Origin: Variovorax sp. PMC12
Lineage (GTDB): Bacteria; Pseudomonadota; Gammaproteobacteria; Burkholderiales; Burkholderiaceae_C
Assembly (NCBI RefSeq): GCF_003019815.1
Contig: NZ_CP027773.1
Span: forward strand, 2,987,001-3,051,000
Length of the DNA: 64,000 nucleotides
Reading direction: 5' to 3'
The notes beneath the pieces were generated by a model. The model had not been told where the DNA came from. It did no database searches and was given only the letters and a program-made list of their open reading frames with translations. Below, piece by piece: positions 24,413-33,930 of this stretch (position 1 is the stretch's first letter; every line of letters begins with the position of its first letter). The position numbers and the translations under genes are program-made.

Positions 24413-27400
24413 ATGAGCACCACCAACGACTCCGACCCCCTGCCCTCCTCGTTCGCGGCATTCGCCGACGGCCTGCCGCCCGGCCCTTCGCCGCTGCGCG
24501 AGCAGATCACCGCGACCTGGCGCCGCGCCGAACCCGAGGCATTGCCGCCGCTTCTCGAACAGGCCCGCCTGCCGCGCGGGCAGGCCGAAGAGGCGCATGC
24601 GCTGGCGCATCGCATCGCGCGGCAACTGCGCTCGCGCAAGAACGCGAGCGGCCGCGCCGGCCTCGTGCAGGGGCTGTTGCAGGAGTACGCGCTGTCGTCC
24701 CAGGAAGGCGTCGCGCTGATGTGCCTGGCCGAAGCGCTGCTGCGCATTCCCGATGCCGAGACGCGCAACGCGCTGATCCGCGACAAGATCGCCCACGGCC
24801 AGTGGCAGACGCATGCGGGCCGCAGCCCGTCGGTGTTCGTCAACGCCGCCACCTGGGGCCTGCTGCTGACCGGCAAACTGGTGGCCACGCACAGCGAGAC
24901 CGGCCTGTCGGCCGTGCTCACGCGCCTGATCGGCAAGGGCGGCGAGCCGCTGATCCGCAAGGGCGTTGACATGGCGATGCGCATGATGGGCGAGCAGTTC
25001 GTCACCGGAGAAACCATCGCGCAGGCGCTGGGCAACGCGCGCGAGCTGGAGGCGCAGGGCTTTCGCTATTCGTACGACATGCTGGGCGAAGCCGCGCTCA
25101 CCATGGAAGACGCCAGGCGCTACAAGCTCGCCTATGAAGAGGCGATTCACGCGATCGGCAGGGCCTCGGATGCGCGCGGCGTGTATGAGGGCCCGGGCAT
25201 CTCCATCAAGCTCTCGGCGCTGCACCCGCGCTACAGCCGCGCGCAGCACGCGCGCGTGATGGCGGAGCTGTACCCGGTGCTGCGCGAACTGACGCTGCTG
25301 GCGCAGCGCTACGACATCGGCCTGAACATCGACGCCGAGGAAGCCGACCGGCTGGAGCTGTCGCTCGACCTGCTGGAGCGCCTGTGCTTCGAGCCGGCGC
25401 TCGCGGGCTGGAACGGCATCGGCTTCGTCATCCAGGCCTACCAGAAGCGCTGCCCCTTCGTGATCGACTACGTGATCGACCTCGCGCGCCGCAGCCGCCA
25501 CCGGCTGATGGTGCGGCTGGTGAAGGGCGCCTACTGGGACAGCGAGATCAAGCGCGCGCAGATCGACGGGCTCGACGGCTACCCGGTCTACACGCGCAAG
25601 GCCTACACCGACGTGTCTTACCTCGCCTGCGCGCGCAGGCTGCTCGCCGCGCCGGAGGCGGTGTACCCGCAGTTCGCCACGCACAACGCGCACACGCTGG
25701 CCGCCATCTACACCATGGCCGATCCGTCGCGCTACGAGCCGGGGCAGTACGAGTTCCAGTGCCTGCACGGCATGGGCGAGCCGCTGTACGAGCAGGTGGT
25801 CGGCCCGCTCGGGCGGCCGTGCCGCATCTATGCGCCCGTGGGCACGCACGAAACGCTGCTGGCCTACCTGGTGCGCCGCCTGCTGGAGAACGGCGCGAAC
25901 ACCTCGTTCGTGAACCGCATCGCCGACCCGACGATTTCGCTGGAGGCGCTGGTGGAAGACCCGGTGGCAACGGTGGAACACATGGCCGCGCAGGAAGGCA
26001 CGGTGGGGCTGCCGCATCCGGCCATCGCGCTGCCTGCGGCGCTGTACCGCACGCAGCGCCGAAACTCGCGCGGGCTCGATCTTGCGAACGACGACAGCCT
26101 GCGCCTGCTGGGCCAGAGCCTGCAGGCCACCGCGCATGAGGGCTGGCATGCCGGGCCGATGCTGGCGGTGGGCGCCGACACGCAAAGCGAACCGGCCGAT
26201 GTGCTGAACCCCGCCGACCATCGCGATGTGGTCGGGCAGGTGCGGGAGGCCACGCCGGCCGATGTCGAATCCGCCGTTTCGCAAGCCGCGGGCACTGCCG
26301 GCGCCTGGGCCGCCACGCCGCCCGCCGAGCGTGCCGCCATGCTCGAGCGCGCCGCCGATCTGCTCGAAGAACAGATGCCGCGCCTGCTCGGGCTGCTGGC
26401 GCGCGAGGCCGGGAAGACCTATGCCAACGCCATTGCCGAAGTGCGCGAGGCGGTGGACTTCCTGCGCTTCTATGCGGCGCAGGCGCGCAGCGACTTCTCG
26501 AACGACACGCACCGCGCGCTCGGCACGATGGTGTGCATCAGCCCGTGGAATTTTCCGCTCGCGATCTTCACCGGCCAGGTGGCGGCCGCGCTCGCGGCCG
26601 GCAACCCGGTGCTCGCCAAGCCGGCCGAGCAGACGCCGCTGGTCGCCGCCGAGGCGGTGCGCCTGCTGTGGCAGGCCGGCGTGCCGCGCGCCGCGGTGCA
26701 GCTGCTGCCGGGACGCGGCGAGACGGTGGGCGCCAGCCTGGTCGCCGACGCGCGTGTGCAGGGCGTGATGTTCACCGGCTCGACCGAGGTCGCGCGCATC
26801 CTGCAGAAGACGCTGTCGCAGCGCCTCGGTGCCCACGGCGCGCCGGTGCCGCTGATCGCGGAGACGGGCGGGCAGAACGCGATGATCGTGGACTCCTCCG
26901 CGCTGGTGGAGCAGGTCGTCACCGACGTGATGGCCTCGGCCTTCGACAGCGCCGGCCAGCGCTGCTCGGCCCTGCGCGTGCTGTGCGTGCAGGAAGAAGC
27001 GGCCGACCGGCTGGTCGAGATGCTCGAAGGCGCGATGGCCGAGGCCTGCATCGGCAATCCCGCGCGGCTGGCCGTGGACGTGGGTCCGGTGATCGACGCC
27101 GAGGCGCGCGACGGCATCGAGCGCCACATCGCAGCCATGCGCGCGCGCGGCCACAAGGTCTACCGCCAGGGCCGCGAGCATGGGCAGGACACGCGCCACG
27201 GCACCTTCGTGATGCCCACGCTGATCGAGCTGGACAGCATTTCGGAACTGCAGCGCGAAGTGTTCGGCCCGGTGCTGCACCTGGTGCGCTACCGCCGGCG
27301 CGACCTTGGCGCGCTGGTCGGGCAGATCAACGGCACGGGCTACGGCCTGACGCTGGGCGTGCACACGCGCATCGACGAGACCATCGCGCAGATCGTGCAG

Positions 27401-28153
27401 CACGCGAAGGCGGGCAACGTGTACGTCAACCGCAACATCGTGGGCGCGGTGGTGGGCGTGCAGCCCTTCGGCGGCGAAGGGCTGTCGGGCACCGGGCCGA
27501 AGGCGGGCGGGCCGCTGTACATGCTGCGCATGCTGTCGAAGCGGCCCGACGATGCGATGGCGCGGGCGATGGGTGGCGAAGGCGCTTGCGAGGCGGTGCC
27601 GAACGCAGGCCTGTCGGCGCTGGCCCGCTGGGCCCGGAAGACCGGGCGCGACGCGCTGGCCGCGCAATGCGCGCGCTTCGCATCGCTGTCGCGCGCCGGC
27701 GATTCACGCACGCTGGCCGGCCCGACCGGCGAGCGAAACGTCTACACGCTGCTGCCGCGCGAGGCGGTGCTCTGCCTGGCCGGCACCGAGGCCGACCGGC
27801 TGGCGCAACTGGCGGCCGTGCTGTCGGTGGGCAGCACCGCCATCTGGCCGGCCGATGCCGACACGCAGGCCCTGCGTGCGTCGCTGCCGGCCGAGGTGCA
27901 GCAGAGCGTGGCCATCGCCAGCGACTGGCGCTCGCCGACCGTGGCCTTCGACGCCGCGCTGCACCACGGCGACGAGAGCACCCTGGCCGACGCGATGCAG
28001 CGCATTGCCGCGCGGCCCGGCCCCATCGTCGGCGTGCGGGCCTTCGCGCCGGGCGACGCGGACATTCCGCTCGAAAGCCTGGTGGTGGAACGCGCGCTCA
28101 GCGTCAACACCGCGGCTGCGGGCGGCAACGCAAGCCTGATGACGATCGGCTGA
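24413..28153 (+). CDS. putA: Bifunctional proline dehydrogenase / L-glutamate gamma-semialdehyde dehydrogenase
   Basis: A 1246-residue PutA that turns proline into glutamate in two steps with substrate channelling. Residues about 190-480 form the FAD-binding PRODH barrel (GPGISIKLSALHPRYSRA, RLMVRLVKGAYWDSEIKRAQ, EFQCLHGMGEPLYE, APVGTHETLLAYLVRRLLENG). Residues about 560-1010 form the aldehyde dehydrogenase (catalytic Cys851 in GQRCSALRV, ETGGQNAMIV). A C-terminal flap follows. No ribbon-helix-helix DNA-binding domain precedes the PRODH part, so this PutA should not repress its own gene. ATG 24413 gives the usual non-regulatory length. Confidence 0.95.
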   Translation: MSTTNDSDPLPSSFAAFADGLPPGPSPLREQITATWRRAEPEALPPLLEQARLPRGQAEEAHALAHRIARQLRSRKNASGRAGLVQGLLQEYALSSQEGVALMCLAEALLRIPDAETRNALIRDKIAHGQWQTHAGRSPSVFVNAATWGLLLTGKLVATHSETGLSAVLTRLIGKGGEPLIRKGVDMAMRMMGEQFVTGETIAQALGNARELEAQGFRYSYDMLGEAALTMEDARRYKLAYEEAIHAIGRASDARGVYEGPGISIKLSALHPRYSRAQHARVMAELYPVLRELTLLAQRYDIGLNIDAEEADRLELSLDLLERLCFEPALAGWNGIGFVIQAYQKRCPFVIDYVIDLARRSRHRLMVRLVKGAYWDSEIKRAQIDGLDGYPVYTRKAYTDVSYLACARRLLAAPEAVYPQFATHNAHTLAAIYTMADPSRYEPGQYEFQCLHGMGEPLYEQVVGPLGRPCRIYAPVGTHETLLAYLVRRLLENGANTSFVNRIADPTISLEALVEDPVATVEHMAAQEGTVGLPHPAIALPAALYRTQRRNSRGLDLANDDSLRLLGQSLQATAHEGWHAGPMLAVGADTQSEPADVLNPADHRDVVGQVREATPADVESAVSQAAGTAGAWAATPPAERAAMLERAADLLEEQMPRLLGLLAREAGKTYANAIAEVREAVDFLRFYAAQARSDFSNDTHRALGTMVCISPWNFPLAIFTGQVAAALAAGNPVLAKPAEQTPLVAAEAVRLLWQAGVPRAAVQLLPGRGETVGASLVADARVQGVMFTGSTEVARILQKTLSQRLGAHGAPVPLIAETGGQNAMIVDSSALVEQVVTDVMASAFDSAGQRCSALRVLCVQEEAADRLVEMLEGAMAEACIGNPARLAVDVGPVIDAEARDGIERHIAAMRARGHKVYRQGREHGQDTRHGTFVMPTLIELDSISELQREVFGPVLHLVRYRRRDLGALVGQINGTGYGLTLGVHTRIDETIAQIVQHAKAGNVYVNRNIVGAVVGVQPFGGEGLSGTGPKAGGPLYMLRMLSKRPDDAMARAMGGEGACEAVPNAGLSALARWARKTGRDALAAQCARFASLSRAGDSRTLAGPTGERNVYTLLPREAVLCLAGTEADRLAQLAAVLSVGSTAIWPADADTQALRASLPAEVQQSVAIASDWRSPTVAFDAALHHGDESTLADAMQRIAARPGPIVGVRAFAPGDADIPLESLVVERALSVNTAAAGGNASLMTIG

Positions 28154-28162
28154 TCCGGCCTT

Positions 28163-28555
28163 CTACTTGTCGAACGCCGGATCGATCGGCACGCGGTAGC
28201 CGTTGACCAGCCGGTTGGTCTCGTTGGCCATGCCGACCACGGCCATCAGCTCGGCGAACATCTCCGGCGTCATGCCGGCCTTGGCCGCGCCCGCATGATG
28301 GCTCGCGATGCAGTAGCCGCAGTTGTTGGTGACGCTCACCGCGAGGTAGACCATTTCCTTGACCACCGGATCGAGCGCGCCGGGCGCCATCACCTCCTTG
28401 AGGCTGCCCCAGGTGCGCTTGAGCGTGGCGGGATCGTTGGCGAGGTACTTCCAGAAGTTGTTGACGTCGGGCACGTTGCGCGAGGTCTTGATGTCGTCGA
28501 ACACGGCCTTGACGTCGTCGGAGGCGGCGGCGTACTCGATGGGTTGTGGCTTCAC
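28163..28555 (-). CDS. Carboxymuconolactone decarboxylase/AhpD-family protein
   Basis: A 130-residue AhpD-like helical protein. The redox motif is NNCGYCIASHHAGAAKAGM, with Cys-x-x-Cys and a nearby His as in alkylhydroperoxidases, and the family block PVVKEMVYLAVSVT comes just before. It starts with GTG at 28555 with AGGAG eight bases upstream. Stop codons of this gene and putA are 10 bp apart (convergent). It probably serves in peroxide detoxification; the electron donor is unknown. Confidence 0.88.
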   Translation of the reverse strand: MKPQPIEYAAASDDVKAVFDDIKTSRNVPDVNNFWKYLANDPATLKRTWGSLKEVMAPGALDPVVKEMVYLAVSVTNNCGYCIASHHAGAAKAGMTPEMFAELMAVVGMANETNRLVNGYRVPIDPAFDK

Positions 28556-28603
28556 TATTCAATCTCCTGGGACGAAGGCCGCATTGTGGAGCGGCCATCG
28601 CCA

Positions 28604-29044
28604 TCAGTCAGGCACCGCCGGCTCCGGCCGCCGCCAGAGCCACGCGAGCACGACGGCCATCGAGCCGATGCCGAGGCCCGCGAGCCAGGCCTTGTGCGCG
28701 GTGAGCGCGATGACGACGGCGCAGAACGCCATCGCCGCGGTGGCGCTCCACTTGGCGCGGCGGCTCACTGTGCGCCCGTTCTCCCAGTTGCGCAGGATGG
28801 GGCCGAACAGCCGGTGCTCCAGTAGCCACCGATGCAGCCGCGGCGAGCTGCGCGCCGCGGCCCACGCGGCCATCAGCACGAACACCGTCGTCGGCATGCC
28901 CGGCACGATCACGCCGATGACGGCCAGCACCAGGCACAGCGCGGCAAAGGCCAGCAGCAGCCAGCGGGCGGCCAATGGCAACGGGCGCGGCACGGCGACG
29001 GCGGCATCCGCGGCGGGCGGGTTCTTTTCTTCGGCGGGGATCAC
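28604..29044 (-). CDS. YbaN family inner-membrane protein (DUF454)
   Basis: A 146-residue small membrane protein of the DUF454/YbaN family. Hydrophobic spans are WLLLAFAALCLVLAVIGVIV and MAFCAVVIALTAHKAWLAGL through MAVVLAWLW. The signature PGMPTTVFVLMAAWAAARSSPRLHRWLLEHRLFGPILRNWENGR is clear. Starts with GTG at 29044. Family function is unknown; YbaN-type genes often lie near iron or heme genes, and here a TonB receptor follows on the other strand. Confidence 0.87.
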   Translation of the reverse strand: MIPAEEKNPPAADAAVAVPRPLPLAARWLLLAFAALCLVLAVIGVIVPGMPTTVFVLMAAWAAARSSPRLHRWLLEHRLFGPILRNWENGRTVSRRAKWSATAAMAFCAVVIALTAHKAWLAGLGIGSMAVVLAWLWRRPEPAVPD

Positions 29045-29129
29045 GAGCCGATTGTCTTTCAGCGCACGACGCGCAGCGCCACCGGCCGTTGCAGTTGCCG
29101 ACCAAGGCGTCTTGATAACAGGAATTCAC

Positions 29130-29148
29130 AAATGAGATTCATTATCAT
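29130..29148. promoter_or_regulatory. Fur box
   Basis: AAATGAGATTCATTATCAT fits the 19-bp Fur consensus built of repeated GATAAT hexamers, with the core AATGAGATTCATTATC. It lies 88-106 bp upstream of the TonB receptor start, where iron-dependent repression is expected. Confidence 0.7.
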
Positions 29149-29235
29149 CACGACCCTTCGCGGCGTTGTTTCGACGTCGCGATCCGGGCATCTCCTGTCG
29201 CCCGGCCATCGGCCCTCTCACAGCGCAACTTCCCC

Positions 29236-31374
29236 GTGATTTTTCCAACCTCTTCTTCTCCTCTTCCTTTCGCGCGTGCTTTTGCCGCCCTGCTGGCGCT
29301 GTCCCCTGTGACCGAACTGCTCGCGCAGCAGGCGCCGGATGCCGGCTCCGCCAACACGCTCAAGACGACCGAGATCCACGACCAGTCGGAGGGCGCGGCT
29401 TCCGGCTACGCAGGCCCGCGCGGCGGGACCGCGGCAACGCGCACCGAGACCCCGCTGATCGAGGTGCCGCAGGCGGTGCGGGTGGTGCCGCGCCAGTTGA
29501 TCGAAGACCTGGGCGCGACGCGGCTGGGCGACACCATCGACTACGTCAGCGGCATCGCGCGGCTCAACGACTTCGGCGGCACCTGGGACAACTTCGCGAT
29601 CCGGGGCTTCAGCAACACGGAAGGCGGCTCGCTGCTCAATGGCTTTCCCTCGGGCCGGGGCTATGGACCGCAGCGCGACGTGGCGAGCGTCGAACGCGTC
29701 GAATTCCTCAAGGGCCCGGCCGCGGCGCTCTACGGCAGCAGCGAGCCCGGCGGAACCATCAACATCGTGACCAAGAAGCCGCAATTCACCGCCGCGCACA
29801 ACGTCGGCGTGGAGTTCGGCACGCTGGGCTTCCGGCGCACGACGCTGGACACCACCGGCCCGCTGGGCAGCAGCTTCGCCTATCGGCTCAATGCGGTGGC
29901 CGAGGACGGCGCCAGCCGCAGCGGCTTGATCGACAGCCGCAAGCAGGTACTGGCACCGGCGCTCACCTGGACTCCCGACAGCCGCACGGTGGTGCAGTAC
30001 GAAGCCGAACTCGTCCGCATCCGCGCGCCGCTCGACCGCGGCCTGATCCAGATCAACGGCAATGTCGGCGTTCTTCCGCGCGACCGCTTCCTCGGCGAGC
30101 CCGACCGGGACAACATGCACATCGAGGGCGACACCCATCAACTGACGGTGGACCGCGAGCTGGGCCAGGGCTGGCGCGCCCGGGTCGGCGCCTCCTACCG
30201 CGAGACCCGCTACTTCGGCGATGCGGTCGATCTCAACAGCACGCTGCGCGCCGACGCCCGCACCCTCAATCGACGGGACAGCTGGCGCAGCCTGCCGTCG
30301 CGCGACACGTCGGTGCAGGCCGAAGTCGAGGGCAAGTTCAGCACGGGCGGCATCGGCCACACGCTGCTGGCGGGCGTGGAGTCCTGGCGGCTCTTCATGG
30401 GTCAGTACGGCGAGTATTCGAGCGTGGCCAGGGCGCCGTATGCGATCGATATCTACCAGCCGCTCTACGGCCAGGCCCGCACGGCGCCGCTCTCGCCCCT
30501 GTTCAACACACGCGACGACCAGCGCGCCACCGGCGTCTTCGTGCAGGATCAGATCGACCTGTCGCCGCAATGGAAGCTGCTGGCCGGCGTGCGCTTCGAC
30601 CGCTTCCACCAGGACTACGACGACCTGCTGGCACGCAAGTCCACCGCCCAGAGCCATTCGGCCACTTCGCCGCGCGTGGGCATCACGTATCTCGTGAGCG
30701 ACCGGCTGTCCTTCTATGCCAGCGCCGGCAAGTCCTTCAAGCCCAATTCGGGCGGAGACGAGAACGGCAACGCGTTCGCGCCGCAATCGGGCCGCGCGCT
30801 GGAAGCCGGCGCCAAATGGCTGTCGGCCGACGAGCGGCTGACCGCCACGATGGCGGTGTTCGACATCCGCAAGAGCAACGTGCTCACCCGCAGCCCGACC
30901 AACGCCAACTTCAACGTGGCCGCCGGCCAGGCGCGCAGCCGCGGCATCGAGGCCGACGTGGCCGGCCAGCTGGACGCGCACTGGCGCCTCACCGGGAACC
31001 TGGCCTATACCGACACCGAAGTCACCCGCGACAACAACCCGGCCATGCTCGGGCGCAGGCTGGCCAACATCCCGCGCGTCAGCGGCGGCCTGTTCGCCAT
31101 CCGCGAGGACAGGCTCTTCGACGGCCGCTACGGCATCGGCGGCGGCGTGGTGCATGTGGGCGAGCGCACCGGCAACGCCACCGACACCTACCGGCTGCCT
31201 GCCTACACCACCGTGCGCCTGACGGCCTACTGGCAGATCAATCCGCGCGTTCGGGTCACCCTCGATGTCAACAACCTGTTCGACAAGACCTTCTACGTCG
31301 CTTCGTGGAACAACCTCACGGTGCTGCCCGGCCTGGGCCGGCAAGTGGTGGCGGGGCTGCAGGCGAAGTTCTGA
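29236..31374 (+). CDS. TonB-dependent siderophore receptor
   Basis: A 712-residue outer-membrane receptor. A signal-like N-terminus (FARAFAALLALSPVTELLAQ) is followed by the plug (TPLIEVPQAVRVVPRQLIEDLGA, GFPSGRGYGPQRDVASVERVEFLKGPAAALYGSSEPGGTIN) and a beta-barrel ending in aromatic-rich strands (YVASWNNLTVLPGLGRQVVAGLQAKF). Plug features match ferric-siderophore (FhuE/FpvA-like) receptors. There is no extra N-terminal signalling domain. GTG 29236 is the only start between an upstream stop and the protein; its Shine-Dalgarno is weak. A Fur box lies upstream. Confidence 0.93.
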   Translation: MIFPTSSSPLPFARAFAALLALSPVTELLAQQAPDAGSANTLKTTEIHDQSEGAASGYAGPRGGTAATRTETPLIEVPQAVRVVPRQLIEDLGATRLGDTIDYVSGIARLNDFGGTWDNFAIRGFSNTEGGSLLNGFPSGRGYGPQRDVASVERVEFLKGPAAALYGSSEPGGTINIVTKKPQFTAAHNVGVEFGTLGFRRTTLDTTGPLGSSFAYRLNAVAEDGASRSGLIDSRKQVLAPALTWTPDSRTVVQYEAELVRIRAPLDRGLIQINGNVGVLPRDRFLGEPDRDNMHIEGDTHQLTVDRELGQGWRARVGASYRETRYFGDAVDLNSTLRADARTLNRRDSWRSLPSRDTSVQAEVEGKFSTGGIGHTLLAGVESWRLFMGQYGEYSSVARAPYAIDIYQPLYGQARTAPLSPLFNTRDDQRATGVFVQDQIDLSPQWKLLAGVRFDRFHQDYDDLLARKSTAQSHSATSPRVGITYLVSDRLSFYASAGKSFKPNSGGDENGNAFAPQSGRALEAGAKWLSADERLTATMAVFDIRKSNVLTRSPTNANFNVAAGQARSRGIEADVAGQLDAHWRLTGNLAYTDTEVTRDNNPAMLGRRLANIPRVSGGLFAIREDRLFDGRYGIGGGVVHVGERTGNATDTYRLPAYTTVRLTAYWQINPRVRVTLDVNNLFDKTFYVASWNNLTVLPGLGRQVVAGLQAKF

Positions 31375-31407
31375 CGGCCCGCCGCGACGGCACCGCGGCC
31401 CGCAGCC

Positions 31408-33288
31408 TCACTCCACCGTCACGCTCTTCGCCAGGTTGCGCGGCTTGTCCACGTCGGTGCCCCGCGCACCCGCCGTGTGATACGCCAGCAGCTGCAGCGG
31501 CACCACGTGCAGGATCGGCGAGAGCGCGCCGTAGTGCTCGGGCATGCGGATCACGTGCAGCCCTTCGCTGCTGGTGATCTTCGTGTCGCCGTCGGCCAGC
31601 ACGTAGAGCACGCCGCCGCGCGCGCGCACTTCCTGCAGGTTGCTCTTGAGCTTTTCGAGCAGCGCGTCGTTGGGCGCCACGGCCACCACGGGCATTTCGC
31701 TCGTGACCAGCGCGAGCGGGCCGTGCTTGAGTTCGCCGGCGGCGTAGGCCTCGGCGTGGATGTAGGTCACTTCCTTGAGCTTGAGCGCGCCTTCGAGCGC
31801 GATCGGATAGTGCAGCCCGCGGCCCAGAAACAGCGCGTGGTCCTTGCGCGCGAAGTCTTCGGCCCAGCCGATGATCTGCGGCTCCAGCGCCAGCACCGAC
31901 TGCAGCGCGACGGGCAGGTGGCGCATTTCCTTGAGGTAGCGCGCCTCGTCGGCTTCGCTCAGGTGGCCCTTGCTTTGCGCGATGGCGAGCGTCAGCAGGA
32001 ACAGGCCCGCGAGTTGCGTGGTGAAGGCCTTGGTCGACGCCACGCCGATTTCCACCCCGGCGCGCGTGATGTACGCCAGCTTGCACTCGCGCACCATCGC
32101 GCTGGTGGCGACGTTGCAGATGGTCAGCGTCTGCTCCATGCCCAGCGAGCGCGCATGCTTCAGCGCGGCCAGCGTGTCGGCCGTTTCGCCCGACTGGCTG
32201 ATGGTGACGACCAGCGTCCTGGGGTCGGGCACGGAGTCGCGGTAGCGGTACTCGCTCGCGATCTCGACCTGCGTGGAGATCTTCGCGATGCTCTCGAGCC
32301 AGTACTTGGCGGTGCAGCCGCTGTAGTAGCTGGTGCCGCAGGCGAGGATGAGGATCTTGTCGATGTCCTGGAACACGCGGTGCGCGCTGGCTCCGGTGGC
32401 GCCGTCCTGCCCGATGCCGTCGAACAGCTCGGGCACGATGCCTTCCACGCCCTCGAGCGTGTCGCCGATGGCGCGCGGCTGCTCGAAGATTTCCTTCTGC
32501 ATGTAGTGGCGGTAGGGGCCCAGTTCGGCCGCGCCGCTGTGGGCGAGCACGGTGCGCACCTGGCGCGTCACCGGCTTGTGGTTCCTGTCGACGATCCAGT
32601 ACTTGCCGGGCTGCAAGTCGACCACGTCGCCTTCTTCCAGGTACACGATCTGGTCGGTCACGCCGGCCAGGGCCATCGCGTCGCTCGCGAGGAAGTTCTC
32701 CGCGCCGTCCTTGCCGGCGCCCAGGATCAGCGGCGAGCCTGCGCGTGCGCCGACCACGCGATGCGGCTCGTCGCGGCAGATCACGGCAATGGCGTAGGCG
32801 CCGTGCAGTTGCAGCACCGTGGCCTTGACGGCTTCGAACAGGTCGCCGTCGTAGAGGCTGTCGACCAGGTGGGCGATGACTTCGGTGTCGGTCTGGCTCT
32901 CGAACACATAGCCCTTGGCTTCGAGCGCGGCGCGCAGCGGCTCGTGGTTCTCGATGATGCCGTTGTGCACCAGCGCGATGCGGCCCGGGCGCGCGCCCTG
33001 CGCACCGGCGCCGGGGCCGTGGCTGAAGTGCGGATGGGCGTTGTGCACGACCGGCGCGCCGTGGGTGGCCCAGCGCGTGTGGGCGATGCCGGTGAGGCCT
33101 TCGACCTTGTCGTCGCGCACCTGCGCCACGAGGTCGGCCACGCGCGAGGTGGTGCGCGCCCGCGTCAGGCCGCCGGCATGCACCGCCACGCCGCACGAGT
33201 CATAGCCGCGGTACTCGAGCCGCTGGAGGCCCTGTACCAGGACCGGAACGATGTTGCGATGGGACGCTGCCCCGACGATGCCGCACAT
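31408..33288 (-). CDS. glmS: Glutamine--fructose-6-phosphate aminotransferase (isomerizing)
   Basis: A 626-residue GlmS, the first step of UDP-GlcNAc synthesis. The N-terminal glutaminase starts MCGIVGAA with the catalytic Cys2 and contains RLEYRGYDSCGVAV and HTRWATHGAPV. Two SIS isomerase domains follow (ACGTSYYSGC, ISQSGETADTLAAL; FLGRGLHYPIALEGALKLKEV) and the end is LAKSVTVE. The start is fixed by Cys2; an open frame extends 17 codons upstream. glmU lies 640 bp further on the same strand but is separated by a plus-strand Lrp gene. Confidence 0.97.
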   Translation of the reverse strand: MCGIVGAASHRNIVPVLVQGLQRLEYRGYDSCGVAVHAGGLTRARTTSRVADLVAQVRDDKVEGLTGIAHTRWATHGAPVVHNAHPHFSHGPGAGAQGARPGRIALVHNGIIENHEPLRAALEAKGYVFESQTDTEVIAHLVDSLYDGDLFEAVKATVLQLHGAYAIAVICRDEPHRVVGARAGSPLILGAGKDGAENFLASDAMALAGVTDQIVYLEEGDVVDLQPGKYWIVDRNHKPVTRQVRTVLAHSGAAELGPYRHYMQKEIFEQPRAIGDTLEGVEGIVPELFDGIGQDGATGASAHRVFQDIDKILILACGTSYYSGCTAKYWLESIAKISTQVEIASEYRYRDSVPDPRTLVVTISQSGETADTLAALKHARSLGMEQTLTICNVATSAMVRECKLAYITRAGVEIGVASTKAFTTQLAGLFLLTLAIAQSKGHLSEADEARYLKEMRHLPVALQSVLALEPQIIGWAEDFARKDHALFLGRGLHYPIALEGALKLKEVTYIHAEAYAAGELKHGPLALVTSEMPVVAVAPNDALLEKLKSNLQEVRARGGVLYVLADGDTKITSSEGLHVIRMPEHYGALSPILHVVPLQLLAYHTAGARGTDVDKPRNLAKSVTVE

Positions 33289-33406
33289 GGTGATCTGCCT
33301 TTGTATGAAGAAGAGGCTCGATGGTAGGAAGACAGCCAAGAAATATGTATTCGAAATTAATCTGGTTTCGGACTTTTATTTCTCTCTTTCGGCCATTTGA
33401 ATATTT

Positions 33407-33433
33407 ATTCCATAATTCTATTTAATATGGAAT
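33407..33433. promoter_or_regulatory. Probable autoregulatory operator of the Lrp gene
   Basis: ATTCCATA (33407-33414) and TATGGAAT (33426-33433) form a perfect 8-bp inverted repeat with an 11-bp AT-rich spacer; the right arm covers the ATG at 33427. It lies in the AT-rich divergent gap between glmS and the Lrp gene. Binding by the Lrp-type protein is inferred. Confidence 0.5.
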
Positions 33434-33921
33434 CAATCACCCTCGATTCAACCGACCTGCGCCTGCTCGACGCCCTGCAGCGCGACGCCTCGCAGACCAA
33501 CCAGCGCCTGGCCGCGGATGTCGGCATCTCCCCGCCCACCTGCCTGCGCCGCGTGCAGCGGCTGCGAGAAGAAGGCCTCATCGAGCGCCAGGTCGCGCTG
33601 CTGTCGCCCGACCGGCTGGCCACGGTGCTCGGTCACGGCCTGCAGGCGGTGGTGGAGATTTCACTCGACAGGCAGGACGCCGGCTCGCTCGACGCCTTCG
33701 AGGCGCGCGTGATCGCCGACGACGCGGTGCAGCAGTGCTGGCGCGTGTCGCCCGGCCCCGACTTCGTGCTGATCGTCGCGGCGCGCGACATGCCGGACTA
33801 CGGCGCGCTCGCGCAGCGCCTGTTCACGGCCGATGCGAACGTGCGCAACGTCAAGGCTTTCTTCAGCCTCAAGCGCGCCAAGTTCGAGCCCCGGCTGCCG
33901 CTGTCGGCACCCGGGGCCTGA
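33427..33921 (+). CDS. Lrp/AsnC-family transcriptional regulator
   Basis: A 164-residue Lrp-type regulator. The N-terminal helix-turn-helix reads LDSTDLRLLDALQRDASQTNQRLAADVGISPPTCLRRVQRLREEGLIERQ, with the ligand-binding RAM domain at about 75-150 (VVEISLDRQ, CWRVSPGPDFVLIVAARDM). ATG 33427 is chosen over an ATG at 33397 because family homology begins there and the operator overlaps it. It is divergent from glmS. It probably senses an amino acid. Confidence 0.9.
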   Translation: MESITLDSTDLRLLDALQRDASQTNQRLAADVGISPPTCLRRVQRLREEGLIERQVALLSPDRLATVLGHGLQAVVEISLDRQDAGSLDAFEARVIADDAVQQCWRVSPGPDFVLIVAARDMPDYGALAQRLFTADANVRNVKAFFSLKRAKFEPRLPLSAPGA

Positions 33922-33930
33922 AGGCCGCCC

